Position numbers and translations under genes: made by a program
Part shown: piece by piece, positions 1 through 12,806 of the stretch
Position numbering within the stretch: position 1 is the first letter of the stretch
Layout of the letters: each line of letters starts with the position of its first letter
Notes under the pieces: model-generated
What the model was told of the DNA's origin: nothing
The model's input: only the letters and a program-made list of their open reading frames with translations
Databases searched by the model: none
Assembly (NCBI GenBank): GCA_032622095.1
Contig: CP136067.1
Location: 41,705,549 to 41,769,548 of the forward strand
Direction: 5' to 3'
From: Siphonodentalium dalli
Taxonomy: Eukaryota; Mollusca; Scaphopoda; Gadilida; Siphonodentaliidae
DNA length: 64,000 bases

Positions 1-2740
1 GCACATTTAGTGAGAACCGACCGCCTCGCGGTTCACATAATGTACCAACCACCACAGCACCGTATCCCATGCACAACAACACACGCACTATACAACCATT
101 TCATAACTGTGTCAATCGATGATACGGCCACTTCTGAGTCTGGTGGAAACAGCAAACATAAGCCATATAGACTTACAGCCGAATCAATATTATATAGAAT
201 ATTCCATAGTATAAACAAGGAACATGGTAACGCAACGTGTATCGGCGTTATATTGTGTTCATGAACAATTTGGTACACAGATATGAATGGGAATAAATAT
301 GATAGAACCACATATTTCGAAATTCCAGTTGTGAGGAACTGACCATTAACTGCATGTTACATTCTCTCCACAGCATCAAGAAACCAAGAGTTGCGAACGA
401 TGGTCCCGGGAATGGATGTTCCCCCCACAAATCTAAAAACAGCATGGTATCTTTGCATGATATGGACTACAACTCGGGACTCAGCATCCAAGCTCCTGTC
501 TCCACCAGGTTGAATAGTTGGACTGATTGATCAACTCGCGCTTGGCATCAACAAGAAGAAGTAGTTCCGGTTATACAGCCTGTATATCAAATTACTGTCA
601 TTAGGTTGAATACATGTACCTCACGCTAACATTTAATGTCCGTTTCATTTACAATGGCTGAGTAGAAATCGGAGGCGAATTGATCTGGCTGAAAGTACAT
701 TATACGTCAACGATCCGCTTCCTATTAAATTACCCGCTAATGAAAATGGCCCAAAACTATCGTTTCTATCACTGTTATTATATTACACTTATCAATGAAG
801 ACCATAATCAAGGATTGGACTTATATATATAATTACCCGACACACGGATGTTAAATAAATACAGAAGACACATTGCACCATAATCTCAAATATGTTATCG
901 CACTCCTTGCGGTAGTCACATCGTTATCTAGAAGTGTGGCACAGCTTAACATTGGTGAAACAATCCGGGAATGTTCATCGTTGCTTTCTCGGTACCTCCG
1001 AATGTAAACGATAGGACTGAGACTCAACACGATGGCATGACTTTGAGGATAATGCTGTTCATAAGCGTGCACATTCAGAACTGATTACATATAATTTGGA
1101 CCTCTTTTCTCCAACAGTCTACTTCAACAGTTTGATGAAGAGGCATTTTTCCAACAACAGAGATTGTTCTACATCTCTCAACTCTTATGTGAAATATTTG
1201 ATATCACTCTCTATAGCGTGCAGGTATAATACATCATCGTCCATACTTTCGTAATCGAAATCACCGTCAGAATGAAAGTCCATTTTCTTCTATCACCAAA
1301 TTCGATTTCATTTATGTCTCCGTCCAATTACAGCTACACTTTTTCGAAACAATTCGCACAATTTCGAAACAACTCGCACTTCTAACACGCCATGGTATTG
1401 TTTGTGATCACGTAATTAACTTTCTATATTCGGCACCATGTAGTTCGGCGTGGTAAAGGCTCATATGTTTTTAAAAGCTCAAAACAGCTCAACGACTGCA
1501 ACAAAAAAAAACGATTGACTGTCAAACTAAAATTGCAATATTACGAATTTGGCACGAAAGGTCAAGGCCAATGAAAAACTGCGAATGTATAATATCTGGA
1601 TCAAGGCAGACCGGAAGCCGTACGGTGCATTTACTCGAAGTAGAGCTAACCAGTGTATAACTAACTATTATTATCAATAATATCCATATGTTATCAAACT
1701 CCTTGTGGTCGTCACATATACATTTAGTTACAATTCATTCGAGATCCGCTCTCCTGAAATATGACTGAGCGTGTGTGTGGGTGTGTATATGTAGGTGTAC
1801 ATATGTGTGTGTATGTGTATTATGGAATCATGTTTATGCCACAGCGGATGCGTGTGTATAATACATTGGTAAACAAGCGACAAAAGCGAAAAATGTCGAA
1901 CGCGTTTGTAAATCCGATCCCGAATCAAGCGAAGGAATAGAAACTATACAACGAAGTAACCGAAGAAAGCGAAATTATTTCACACGTATACGTAAGCTGC
2001 CAGACGTGGCTGGATAGCAGGTGTACAGTATTCCATAATGTTTTTAAGAATGTGTATGTACAGGAATCACTGATCTAAATGGTTTCCCATAGGCGACAGC
2101 GTTAACGTTTCGGCCAAATTCACTGAATTGAAGCCTGCAGGCCATACCAGTGATGTTTACCCAGCTATATTGACACCAGTTGATCACGAAAATGCAAGAA
2201 AAATCATAGGTCATGTGTTTACTTTTTAAAATAAATCCCCAAGTCTACGACATGGCTATCTCGCAGCCAAATTTGATCTGGAAAAAAACCCAGAACTACA
2301 GACGCTAGTTAAATAAATTTCCCGCTCACACAAATCCATTCCCCCATTCATTCACCAGTTTAAATTATTTAGATATTATGTACAAATCAAATAAACGCGA
2401 TGTCATCCTTTAATAACGTGTCGTATGTATCAGGTGAAGGTCATTCTTCAGTTACCTTCACCTTTAGCATTCCACGGTGTACTCGCTCCCCGACTCTAGA
2501 ACACATTTAGCTCCCTGATTCCTACAACAGTGTGTGTATGTGAATAACTAATGGTGGTGGTGGTGGTGGTGTGTATGTGGGCATGCGATGGCGTGTTTGT
2601 GTGGTGTACATATATATATACGTTTGCTTTTCTTAGAATTAAAAAGTTTGTAAATACTAATTTTCTTTGTATTATTCTTGTTTATTGTCATTCAAACTAT
2701 AAGCTCCCTGTATCACGGAAGAAATAAAGGTATATATATA
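1..2740. other. Non-coding stretch, no gene supported
   Basis: AT-rich sequence with short random open frames only. It contains a TG/GT-rich low-complexity patch near 1770-1820 and a GGT microsatellite near 2553-2568. I see no splice-flanked coding exon, RNA gene or bounded mobile element. Confidence 0.6.
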
Positions 2741-2749
2741 ATATTCAAT

Positions 2750-3634
2750 AGCATGTATTATACATGTACATAATCGTTTACAATTAAGATTATACATTAG
2801 TCAGAGGGCGCGAACATTTATCAGGATACAGAGTCCTGTGTGTCGGTGGTGTATGAGCCATATATACAATTCTGCTTTACGACTTAGGTCGAAAATACAC
2901 TAGGCAGACCGCTATAATAGGCAGACATAATCTGGTCCGCCTTATTTTCTCATGAACATAATTCATGTACTGGGTCAAACACGGTGTTTCAGTGAATACC
3001 ACTTCCACCCAGGCTATCTTTCCGTAGAAATGGCGCATATCGTTAAAGATGTGCACATGTTGTTTTTGAAGAGTTTTAAATCTAGTTCGTAATATATGTT
3101 GGGTATATGTAATTACCGTCCAAGGCGGACATTTTTCAAACGTCAATTAAATACAGAAAATGGAAATATATCGGTAACTCCAATATGTCAACAACTCAAC
3201 TTCAAATATAATGGACTTCGGCAGCAAAATGTTCCTGAATTATGAAACTGAATGCAGAATTTGTTGGAATGTTGTATGATATACAATGTATATACAAATA
3301 AGCTAAGCAGACACTAAGTATTTATGTCTTATTTTTGAGTATATTTTGAAATGGTTTCTGGTATGGATTATCGGCAGTAATATTATGAAATCAGTTTTGA
3401 AAAATAACATATTTATATGTGTCTGTCTGATGCTGGATGTTGGGGTTGGGGTTGGTCTGCGTAATCATGAAAGCAGATTATTAAATATATCTGAGTACCA
3501 GCCATAATCACCGCGTGTGTTCCATATAAGGTTGATTAACCACCCTTGCATACTCGTTTACAATTAAGATTATACATTAGCGAGGGGCGCGAACATTTAT
3601 CAGGATAGAGTCATGTGTGTCGGTGGTGTATGAC
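2750..3634. repeat. Direct repeat pair about 780 bp apart
   Basis: The segments at about 2775-2866 and 3550-3634 share a nearly identical block of roughly 85 bp, starting 'GTTTACAATTAAGATTATAC' and ending in 'GTGTCGGTGGTGTATGA'. The second copy differs by small indels and runs into a poly-C tract. Such spaced direct copies could be a local tandem duplication or the ends of an unknown element. No coding sequence lies between them. Confidence 0.6.
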
Positions 3635-3655
3635 CCCCCCCCCCCCCCCCCCCCC
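3633..3655. repeat. Poly-C homopolymer
   Basis: A run of more than 20 consecutive C residues directly follows the second copy of the 85-bp direct repeat. The length may be unreliable because homopolymers this long are error-prone. Confidence 0.8.
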
Positions 3656-4111
3656 GGAGATGCAGCTTCTTCCAATATCAGGTATTTTATTTGACAGTCC
3701 ATTTTAAAGACGGATTATGGATGGCTCTTACACTATATGTAGATCACAACAGAGCACAAGTTAGGTGGACATACCTCCATGTTTTAATTAATTCTCAATA
3801 TTTGTCCTTTTTAAACTAGAATTCGCCAAACCATACCTCGGGATAAGGCGCGTACGACACTAAAACAGATGGAATTCGGCACATGGAATTCGGCGTATTA
3901 AAAGAGGGGTTGGTGCATGGTCCCATTATGGCTATCGACGAGCTTCTTACTACAGGGAACTGAAATATATATACTTTGTAGAATTCATGTTCAATAGTTT
4001 GGTATCACTCAACCTTTGATTTGAATATTTAGGTACCTGTCAGCACAGATCATAGTTGCAATGAGCATTCTTTGGTAATTTGTTTGTTGACATAACATAT
4101 GGATACATACA

Positions 4112-4253
4112 TGTTATCGCTGCAGTGAATTTGTCTGGGCGAAGTATCACGTCGAGCTGAAGAGGTCAGATCGCTCAGGCGTTTGATCCAGCGATCCGAC
4201 CTCTTCAACGAGACGTGATGCGAATCCCAGAACAATTCACTGCAATATTAACA
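4112..4253. mobile_element. 142-bp foldback (MITE-like hairpin)
   Basis: The two halves are reverse complements along almost the whole length. The left end reads TGTTATCGCTGCAGTGAAT and the right end is its near complement. The inner parts pair around 'GAAGAGGTC' and its complement, with a loop of roughly a dozen bases. It has no coding capacity. Class and target-site duplication are not resolved. Confidence 0.65.
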
Positions 4254-4696
4254 GGTTTATTATATGACATGCTTTTTATTTAAAATGCACAAAATCACAG
4301 TTAATTATGAAATGAAACCACATGTAGGCCACTTGTAACTAGAATCAAGAAGAACTATGCTTTTTGTATAATAAATCGTATGGCATTACGGACATGCGCA
4401 GTGTGCGAGATAGAGAATGGTTGTATGACATTGGATGATACTGTAGCTGATCCGATGGTCGGGAAATTATCGCTTTACTATGTGGTATTGTGGGAAGAAA
4501 AACGATAGTCATATAATAAATATAAATATATCACAGCAACTGGGAGACCGATTGGTCGATTGTCAAGTCATATAAGGGTAACGATGCTACCAGAATTTGC
4601 CTGTAAATATCATGCAATTATCTCGCAAGAATAAATCATACAGGTATTTGAAGGCAAATTACAATAGCAATGTTACAAGTGGAATTAGATAAATGT

Positions 4697-4786
4697 TACT
4701 TCTCATGTCTTGGCACCATGTGGTTTTCTATGACGAAATGCCCGCAAAAACACACCGTGCAAACTTGCCAGCGTATGAACGTACCC
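4697..4786. mobile_element. Solo right end of the 7625-8467 Harbinger-like family
   Basis: This segment matches the right terminal repeat of the element at 7625-8467. Both contain 'TTGGCACCATG' or its variant, then 'ATGCCCGCAAAA' or its variant, then 'AAACTTGCCAG', then 'GTATGAACGTACCC'. The end is followed by TAA, in line with the TTA/TAA target preference of the full copy. I found no matching left end upstream, so it is probably a truncated copy. Confidence 0.5.
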
Positions 4787-4837
4787 TAAGACACTATGGT
4801 GTCCCTAATGTGTAGATATACTGGTGTCACACACTGA

Positions 4838-5035
4838 TGATTAATAAATTGATTGATTGATTGGGGTTTTATGTCGCTTTAGCCACTAAGGCCATATCAC
4901 GACATTGCCAGTTTTAATGGTGGAGGAAATCCGCACACTTACGGCTAATCTAACAGTGATTTCAATGGCTGATAAATTCGTCGACCATGTTGTACCCCTA
5001 ACCGATTGAGCAACCGAGGCCCCCCGATTAATAAA
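4838..5035 (-). mobile_element. tRNA-derived SINE, reverse orientation
   Basis: Read on the minus strand, the segment has an A-box-like 'TTGCTCAATCGGTTAG' near its start and ends with 'GCGACATAAAACCCCAATCA' and more CAATCA units. The body aligns with the plus-strand SINE at 46045-46310 over 'GAAATCACTGT', 'AGCCGTAAG.GTGCGGATTTC' and 'GGCAATGTCG'. The B box is not clear, so this is probably a decayed or 5'-altered copy. Confidence 0.65.
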
Positions 5036-5479
5036 TCGGAGTAACCTGCAGATATGGATGTTAAAAATTGTCCCTTTATAAATAAAATTTATTAGCGAGT
5101 GTTGACTGATTTATTACCTTTTCTGAATTTCATGGTGTGTGTTTTAGCAGGCTGATTATATTGGAATTGTGTGTTATGTGGATTGTTATTAAAACCATTT
5201 AAAACCACAGTTCGTCGTATTTTAATCCCAGTCCTCGGGTCCTCAGTTGCCTTTGGCTGGCAAATTTTGCATTGGGAGTAATGTGTCCAGAATCTGACAG
5301 AATGCATGTGACCCCCTGCATCATCGAATCTAAATGCTCAGAGTTATGTCTTGGTGTACGCCGTGAACATAACAAATTCAAATTATTTGCTAAATATATT
5401 CTCCCGATAGGTAAGATATATTGTTCAGCAAAGCAGATGACGGCCATATAGACAGATAATACAAGTGCATTGGCGGGAA

Positions 5480-5542
5480 ATGTTCAGATAATAAGTTCAA
5501 CAGACGCACTATGGTCGTTTGTTGAACTTATCATCTGGACAT
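5480..5542. repeat. Short inverted repeat (hairpin)
   Basis: Arms of about 24 bp (TGTTCAGATAATAAGTTCAA and its complement, with two or three mismatches) surround a loop of about 14 bp. It is a probable small MITE remnant with no flanking gene. Confidence 0.55.
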
Positions 5543-6395
5543 GTATTAAAGGGACTCAAGGTTTTCGGAGTGGGTATATATACATTTGAACAATTACAAG
5601 ATCGCCGTTATCAAGTAGAACATGAAACAATATATAGGTATACATTGTTCTTATTTTCATTATTAATAATTGCCCAATAACTATATGTTCCATGTTTAAA
5701 ACCATTGCTATGGAAATATTAAATTTTCGAGCACTCACATTCCTCATTTAATTATCTTATTTGAAATATTATTGTTCTGTTCAGTAATTATAGCGATAAC
5801 AGCAATTTACATAACACTAGTTTCAAAATACAACATCTCCTTTTACACGTACAAGGGTTATTGGTAATGAAAATATTAAAGAACAAAGTATATACGTTAT
5901 AATGATTTTACAGACTTTTATGTGTTTTTCGCGTTAAAGAAATCTGTGTCCACACTTATAAGTGTAACCTTCTAGGTTGCACACCAGTGTAACCAGAACA
6001 ATTTCCGTTCCCACTGACCATACTGTTTGTTATCCGAGTATATTTACATACTATAAGTGTGATCATCACTAAATCCACCATTCCGATTAGTCGGCGCCCA
6101 CGTGGCTAGTTGCAATTATTTCTCGGTGAATGCGCAACAGCTAATAACTGCAGCCTCATAACAACATCGACACGTCATTGGGTTTGGAAAGACGAACGCG
6201 TAATGTTTTGGGCGCATTTGCATGGACTCGCGCAGGATTGACTTAATAAATCATCGGGTTTCAATATAAAGAGAAATTGTTCCTGTTAACTTTTTCCAAG
6301 GGTGCTATGGGATATTTTGGGCTGGTTTTGTCACGATACACTTTTCAATATAAATACATTTACAAAAGTGGCTTTTTCGCTAAATGTATATAAAT

Positions 6396-6546
6396 ATAAG
6401 GATTAACTGTCATGTGGACTGTTTTTGTGGAGATGTAACCGTGAGGTAAGTGGTCATAACTATGTATGTAAAACCCGACAAGTTATGACCACTTACCTCA
6501 CGGTTACAGCTCCATAAAAACAGTCCACATGACAGTTAATCCTTAT
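6396..6546. mobile_element. Near-perfect 66-bp-arm hairpin
   Basis: The left arm (6396-6461) and right arm (6481-6546) are reverse complements with two mismatches in 66 positions. The loop is 19 bp. The arms start ATAAGGATTAACTGTCATG. The high identity implies a recent foldback insertion or a conserved hairpin transcript. No promoter or second copy was seen in the window. Confidence 0.75.
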
Positions 6547-7624
6547 GTGATTGTTCATGACCTAGTAATTTAATGCATGTTCTTCCATCGAATAAGACAC
6601 TTTATTCATTAAATACGCAGTGATAAGTAGCTCACATATATAAGAGAATACACTGGCTTACAAGTTTAAGGTAAATATTGTTAGGCCAATTTATTCTACT
6701 ATTATCTTATATATAATTAATATATATATATATATATTGCGACCACGAGTCCGTGAATGACCACATTCCGGTATTAAAGATGTATCAAGACCGTATATAT
6801 TATATAGTGCGTACACTTCTAGTATACTGCATGGAAGCGGCTATCTGCGAAACAAGTCATGTTTACCTAAATATACAACACTCTTATTATTCTACAGTTG
6901 AACACGCCAAAGTCATATTGTATGCGAACAGTATCGGTGTCGTGTATGCATATATCCTCAGTGAGCGATACATGTGTAAACACACGGTATAGGTCATTGA
7001 ACATTTGTTCTAAATTTCCTTAGTATAAATGTAAATTCAGCTGCAATAGTTTTATTCCTTCATCTCTTCGAAAGGGAAAACCTGATTGGTATGTTGGAGT
7101 TTTGTCGAAATTAGTATCATTAGACATGTAAAAAATAATTTATGTTTCCGGTAACCCGCCCGCCCCAATACAGTCCAAAACCACCGCTCCTAATAGTTGT
7201 ATCGACACTGCGAAAAAATTAACGGACGCAATAAAGGAAACAAAACACATCACGTTTATCGCTCTCTGGTCGTAGTGAAATTGTCGCCGATATCAGTCGC
7301 CGATACGCATTATTTGCAATGGAATTCGGGGTTTGGTGGCGCCCTTATGTATACGAGCCTGTTTAACAGCCGGGTTGATCACGATAGTTTTTTTTTATGA
7401 AAAAATAACATCAAGGCTTATCCATCTCTTCCAATAAATACCCAACCACACTAATGTGCTCATTGTTTCGTATTATATCATATGTTATGCCAATATAATC
7501 AAACAACATTTAATTAATTTTCGCTCGCCCAACCATAATATGATTACGTCCGCTATACCTGTACGGAAACATCACTATTTGTTGTTTTGTTTTGTTTGTT
7601 TTTTTTATGAGCTTTTTGGCCTTA

Positions 7625-8467
7625 GGGTTCGTTCATACACTGGCAAGTTTGCACGGAATGTTTTTTAGGCATTTTCTGATAGAAATCCCTATGGTGCCAG
7701 AATATGAACGACGACATGCATATAAAATGCATATTTACCAAAGCTAACGACATGAGGAGTAACATATCGGTAGTACCACGTGTAACAGTGCTACTAACAC
7801 ATTGCCTTAAAATACCCGTATGGTTGATTATTGTGATATAATTGCACGCCATTTACAGGTAAATATCGATAGCATCGCTATTTTTTTTTTTTTTTTTATA
7901 AATTTTTATTTGAAAAAAGACAAATACATTGTGATAATACATGAATTATATTACAGTTAATGGTTGGTAATTAAACAGTTTTTGTCTCTTTCGTTATTTT
8001 TTTTTTTTGAGACTGTAGAAAGGTAGAAGAGAAAAAAGAATGTGGAGTGAATGGTTTTATGAATGCTGTGTTATTTAGTTATATTAAATTTCCATTAGTT
8101 ATAATAATAAATATAATGAATATAATGAAAATGAAATATTGGGTATATGTATTATTTGTAATTTTTTCTGAGTCCCTCACGTTATTAGGTATATATATGG
8201 TAATTACATAATGCAAAATATTAACATTGAGGGATTATTAATTAGTGTTAGCATCGAGCTAAAAGTCTTAAAATCTGGTATATTTACGTAACGTGATTAT
8301 GCATCGCTATTAGTGGAACTACATAACTTTTACTTCCCATGTACTTAGCTGTGGTACGGATGAGTTTCATATGCATGTTTCAGATCATATTCTGGCACCA
8401 TGCGGGCTGCTGAGGGAAAATGCCTGCAAAACAGACCGTGTAAACTTGCCAGTGTATGAACGTACCC
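7625..8467. mobile_element. Harbinger-like non-autonomous element 1, TTA target duplication
   Basis: Terminal inverted repeats of about 78 bp start GGGTTCGTTCATACACTGGC on the left and GGGTACGTTCATACACTGGC on the right (complement). They share later blocks around 'AGGCATTTTC' and 'ATGGTGCCAGAATATGA'. TTA flanks both sides (7622-7624 and 8468-8470). A 3-bp TTA/TWA duplication with GGG-type ends is typical of PIF/Harbinger transposons. The interior is AT-rich and non-coding. A solo right end lies at 4697-4786. Confidence 0.7.
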
Positions 8468-8470
8468 TTA

Positions 8471-9991
8471 GGGCGCGTACACATGGCCAGCAAGAAAATA
8501 TCAGGTATGCCCCATGTGACTTACTTGACCAATGAAATAAATAATACCGGAAAATATCAGACGAAGGCAGCGCGCTGATATTTTATCGCCAATTGGTGAT
8601 ATGTGTTCACCTTGATAGGTGGCCATCGGTATCCGTTAACTAATCTCGCGGGGATATGATCGTAACAATTCAAACGCTCGAGTTATGATCCATCAATGGT
8701 ATCGTCTGTTTCAACATACTACGTATTTCCATGTTATATTGGTTGTCAGAACCGCCGATGTATTAGATTTATACATGTATATACGTGAGTGCAGAGACGT
8801 CGCGACAGGGTGGGGTGTTGGGGGTGTCTCACCCCCAACTTTGGTCAAAATTGTCAACAGTTGGAAATTTCATACCTGCCAAAACATTAGTTGGAAATTT
8901 CACACCAACAATAGTTTGAAAATGTTCTTGTAGTTTGATTTTCAAAACATTTCTTGGGGGAATTAATTATTTTTGGACCAATATTTGCATATTTTCCTAT
9001 TTTTGGTAAAAACAAATATGGTCTGAAATGGTTATCAGTTGGAAACTTTCCAACCTCATGCAGGTGGGTGACAGGTTTGAAATTTCCAACACTTGGAAAG
9101 CTTGTGTCCTGGTCCCTCCCCCGTGGCCAGTCAAAAGTAAAACACTGCTAGTTAATTTAAGAAAACAATATTGTCATACATTTGGTCGACATTGTCATTG
9201 GAATTGTCATCAGTTGTAAATTTTCCAACCTAAATGGGGTGCCAGGTTTGAAATTTCCAACTCTAGGAATGCTTGAGGATAGTCTAGATGGTAGGATTTT
9301 GCTATTTTCTTGTTAAGATTACAAAATTTTCGCACACCGGGCCGAACCATGGTCTAATATTAGGCCTGAGAGCACTGAGGTGCAAGGGGGTGCAAATGGA
9401 ATTATGGAAAACTTGTGTTTGGTCTGATTCTGATTCAAGGGGGGTGCAATTGGAATTTCCCAAGGTGGATACCCCCCAACGGAAACCCTATAGCCACGTT
9501 CCTGCGTGTATGGGGATGCTTTATATTTGGTACCTCACATGCCTTGATTTAGTTGTTTTACTTTAATTTGGACTGTATGTACGTTTCGAATAAGAAATTG
9601 TTGGCGACTCCTCGCTCTTCTCGCATGTGGGATGTGGCACAGGGCCGAACCCACCAACGTCTGTTTAGATGTCCTTTCGTGTGTTCACGAAGAACACACA
9701 TCCCTACCCCAACGACGAGGACGCGTTCCTTTCTCGTTAAAATAGGTGGCATTTAAAATTTTCCATAACACTTTATAACTCTATGAATATTCGATATGGA
9801 CTATAGGTTGTTTGTCCGCAGTAATTCACTTCAACAAACACAACTAACGCTAGTCACATTGAGCTCAATCAACGCCATATAAGTAGTCGCTTTCTCACGG
9901 GCGTAATCTTTGCAGCAAGAAAATATCAGAGTACAATTGTACCTGATATTTTCTTGCAGATATTTTCTTGCAGCTTCATGTGTACGCGCCC
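8471..9991. mobile_element. Harbinger-like non-autonomous element 2, TTA target duplication
   Basis: The ends are GGGCGCGTACACATG on both sides, followed by 'GCAAGAAAATATCAGG'. On the right side the 'GCAAGAAAATATC' unit is duplicated. TTA is present at 8468-8470 and 9992-9994. The interior has no transposase. It carries a module with 'GACGTCGCGACA' and repeated 'TTGGAAATTTC' blocks that recurs in the 10710-13688 element. The left TTA is also the right TTA of the preceding element. Confidence 0.7.
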
Positions 9992-12054
9992 TTAGTGTCG
10001 TTTCGCAACTCATGGAAAGAGTTTTGATTACGTTTAGCTATAACAACAAATTACTTCACATATATAAAGCAACGACGATTATAATTACGATGTACAATAA
10101 TCGTGCGCATATTCTATGTTCTACAGTGTTCTAGTTTTGATTATTAATAATGTAACTCCAGTTAGTAAGTAATGCTTTATTATTCTCAGACATTATATGT
10201 ATACATGGTACATGAGAAAAAGTATATACACTATATACAAATTAGAAATTACCAGGGTTTTTTCCAAATATTAGAACTTACTGTAATTACAAGTATACAT
10301 AAACAAATACAATGGTGACAATAATCAGTTACGATCCAATGTGGCATTATCATGTCCGGAATAGAAAACAAAATCAAATTTCGACAGACCCATCTCAAGA
10401 TTCCAAGCGAACCAAAAAAATTATTATTATGGGAATATGGGATGAGAAAATATATAGGGGTAGGTGAATTTTTGTTTTCAAAATTTGCTGCTGAATTGAC
10501 GCGTTAGAAACGAAAGCGGGAAATTTAAACCCCGACCATTTTTCCAATTCAAATTATGTCCCAGGTTTGGTTCATCCAGAATTGAAGGGGAAATTTTTCC
10601 AAATATGCGAAGTCTGCACGGATTGGGACAGAACGTTAACGCTACGACATGGGAAATACTAAGTTCATTGTAAGCTATGTGGACATGCATTGTATTTCGT
10701 AGCCGCAACCCGGGGTCAATACTATGAAACTTTTTCTTTGTAAGAATCTACAATTGTTTGTAAGAAATAACAATTTATCATTCCGCCAATACTATGAACC
10801 TACGATTACAAACATAAATCACAAATAGTACGTGTTCTTTGTATTTACAAATATCTCCAATCACAAAGAATGTTCGAGTACTATAAAACATAATTTTTCA
10901 GTTTTCGCACCCTTAACACGGATAATATATATATCTATGATACGCAGGGACGTGGCGACAAGGGGTCGATTCACCCCCTCAGGGAAAATATTTTGTCAGC
11001 TGGAAATTTCAAGTACAACCCACAGGGACGTCGCGACAAGGGGGTTTGGTTATGTTTCTCGCTCCAAACATTTTATCAACACGTTCAACAGCTGGAAATT
11101 TGATACCTGAAACAACATGAATTGGAAATTTTACAACAACAATAGGTTGAACTTGTTCTGTTATTTTGTTTTTTCCAACAATTTATTAGGGGGTATGTTT
11201 TGTTTTAGACCAACATTTGCATATTTACCTCCTTTGGTCAAAAGTTTGGATTGAAATGGCCTATATTTAGAAATTGTCAAACCTTATGGGGTGTCAGCTT
11301 GGATGTGATGTAGCAGTATGTGTTCCTTGTAACTACTGAAATTACCCAATTTATTGAAAGTTACAACGTTAAGAACTTGTCTAGAATGTCTATATAGGGT
11401 GTCAAACATAAATTGTCGATTTTCACATCCTTAAACCAGAGCATATAACCATCTGATTCGCAGGGATGTAGCCCCCTTATGAAAATGTGTTATCAATGGA
11501 AATCTCATAAACAGGGACATGGCGATAGTGGTCTTGGGAACACGATGCCTGGCACATTACAGCTGTTCAGAATAGGATGGGGCGAGTAGCCGCCAAATCG
11601 TATGAGTCACAACATCTCTGACAAAAGTTAGTGATTAATACAAATAGTGAGTGATACTTGCGGATTATAGACAACATTAGCATGTAACATGAACTTACCA
11701 TAATCAATGATATATCCAAGAATGGATAAAAATGACGCGTGTTCCCAATGTGAGTATGATTTTTCGCTCAAGAATGCATTGCGGATTATCCTTTGAGTTT
11801 CAATCGTCGACGCGAATGCATTTGGTCACGGTAAAGGACACGAATACGAAGATGCAAGCACATTTTTCATAAATGACTAGAGCATAAATGCAGTGACGTG
11901 GCAAGATGCTCTTTTTTTTTTCGAAACGTCGATATCCAACTGTATCCCCACCCCTCAATTATAAACAATTATAAAATTGTTTACCCCGGTTGGCTTCTGA
12001 TTTTCAAGCTGTAACAGTAAGTTGTGCACCCCGCCCCTTGGATTGGACATATTG

Positions 12055-12315
12055 ACTAAATATGACTAACTTAGTGTTAGTCACAAACGTTTTGAGTAAC
12101 TTTGGTCAATTATTGGAATTATTTTCACATAATTCAGCAACTTTAATTTACGCCTTCCAATTGACTAAGAAAAGTCCCCATTTCTTAGTCGTTATGACTG
12201 ACATCACCCTAGTAATTTTGATTAATGTTATGCCTCAGTCATGTTGGCTGAACTAAGTCAGTCATCCTGAGGAAAAACGTTTGACTAACATATGTTAGTC
12301 ATATTGACTAAGTTT
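12055..12315. repeat. Cluster of TTAGTCA/TGACTAA palindromes
   Basis: At least nine TGACTAA-like or TTAGTCA-like heptamers occur within about 260 bp in both orientations, several close enough to form hairpins. One example is 'TGACTAACATATGTTAGTCA'. No gene is present. Confidence 0.6.
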
Positions 12316-12527
12316 TGTTATCAGCGTAGAAAAATTAAAATACTTTCCTCTTGATATACGATTCCATCGTTATGTGGAATTTATAGGCATTGTTTTGTTC
12401 AAAGGGTGCATATGGAAATTATAGGATGGACACCCCGTCGCCAAACTGAGCCCATATAGCCACGTCCCTATCTAGATATATTATAAGATATCGGAGCAGT
12501 TTGAAATTATAAAATGACACTCCTATT

Positions 12528-12806
12528 GGTTTGGTTTATTAGGGTTTATCAACGTTCTAGCCGCTATGCCACACACGACGTTGTAAATTTTACGGGTGGA
12601 GGAAAGACCACCCAGAGGCTCGATTTCACCGAGAAATCGCCCCACTGCGTGTAGAAACCACCGACCCCCGGAAAGCAACTGACAAACTTGCCCAGATACA
12701 CGATTCCGGTCACCCTCCATATGACGGGGTTAGAACCAGCTTCGTCAGCGCTGGACGGCATGTAACAGTGTAGTGCACCTGTCATTCTACCGACTGGCAC
12801 TCTACC
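12528..12806 (-). mobile_element. tRNA-derived SINE, reverse orientation
   Basis: On the minus strand the 5' part has an A-box-like 'TGGTAGAGTGCCAGTCGG' and a B-box-like 'GGTTCTAACCCC' about 70 bp downstream. The 3' end runs 'GTGTGTGGCATAGCGGCTAG' into 'AACCCTAATAAACCAAACC'. These are internal RNA polymerase III promoter elements of a tRNA-derived SINE. Target duplications were not resolved. It is nested in the 10710-13688 element. Confidence 0.75.

Noticed and set aside
1185-1283. Minus-strand 32-residue acidic frame (MDFHSDGDFDYESMDDDVLY...)
   Set aside because: Suggestive composition, but there is no homology, no firm splice site and no neighbouring exon. Too short to support.
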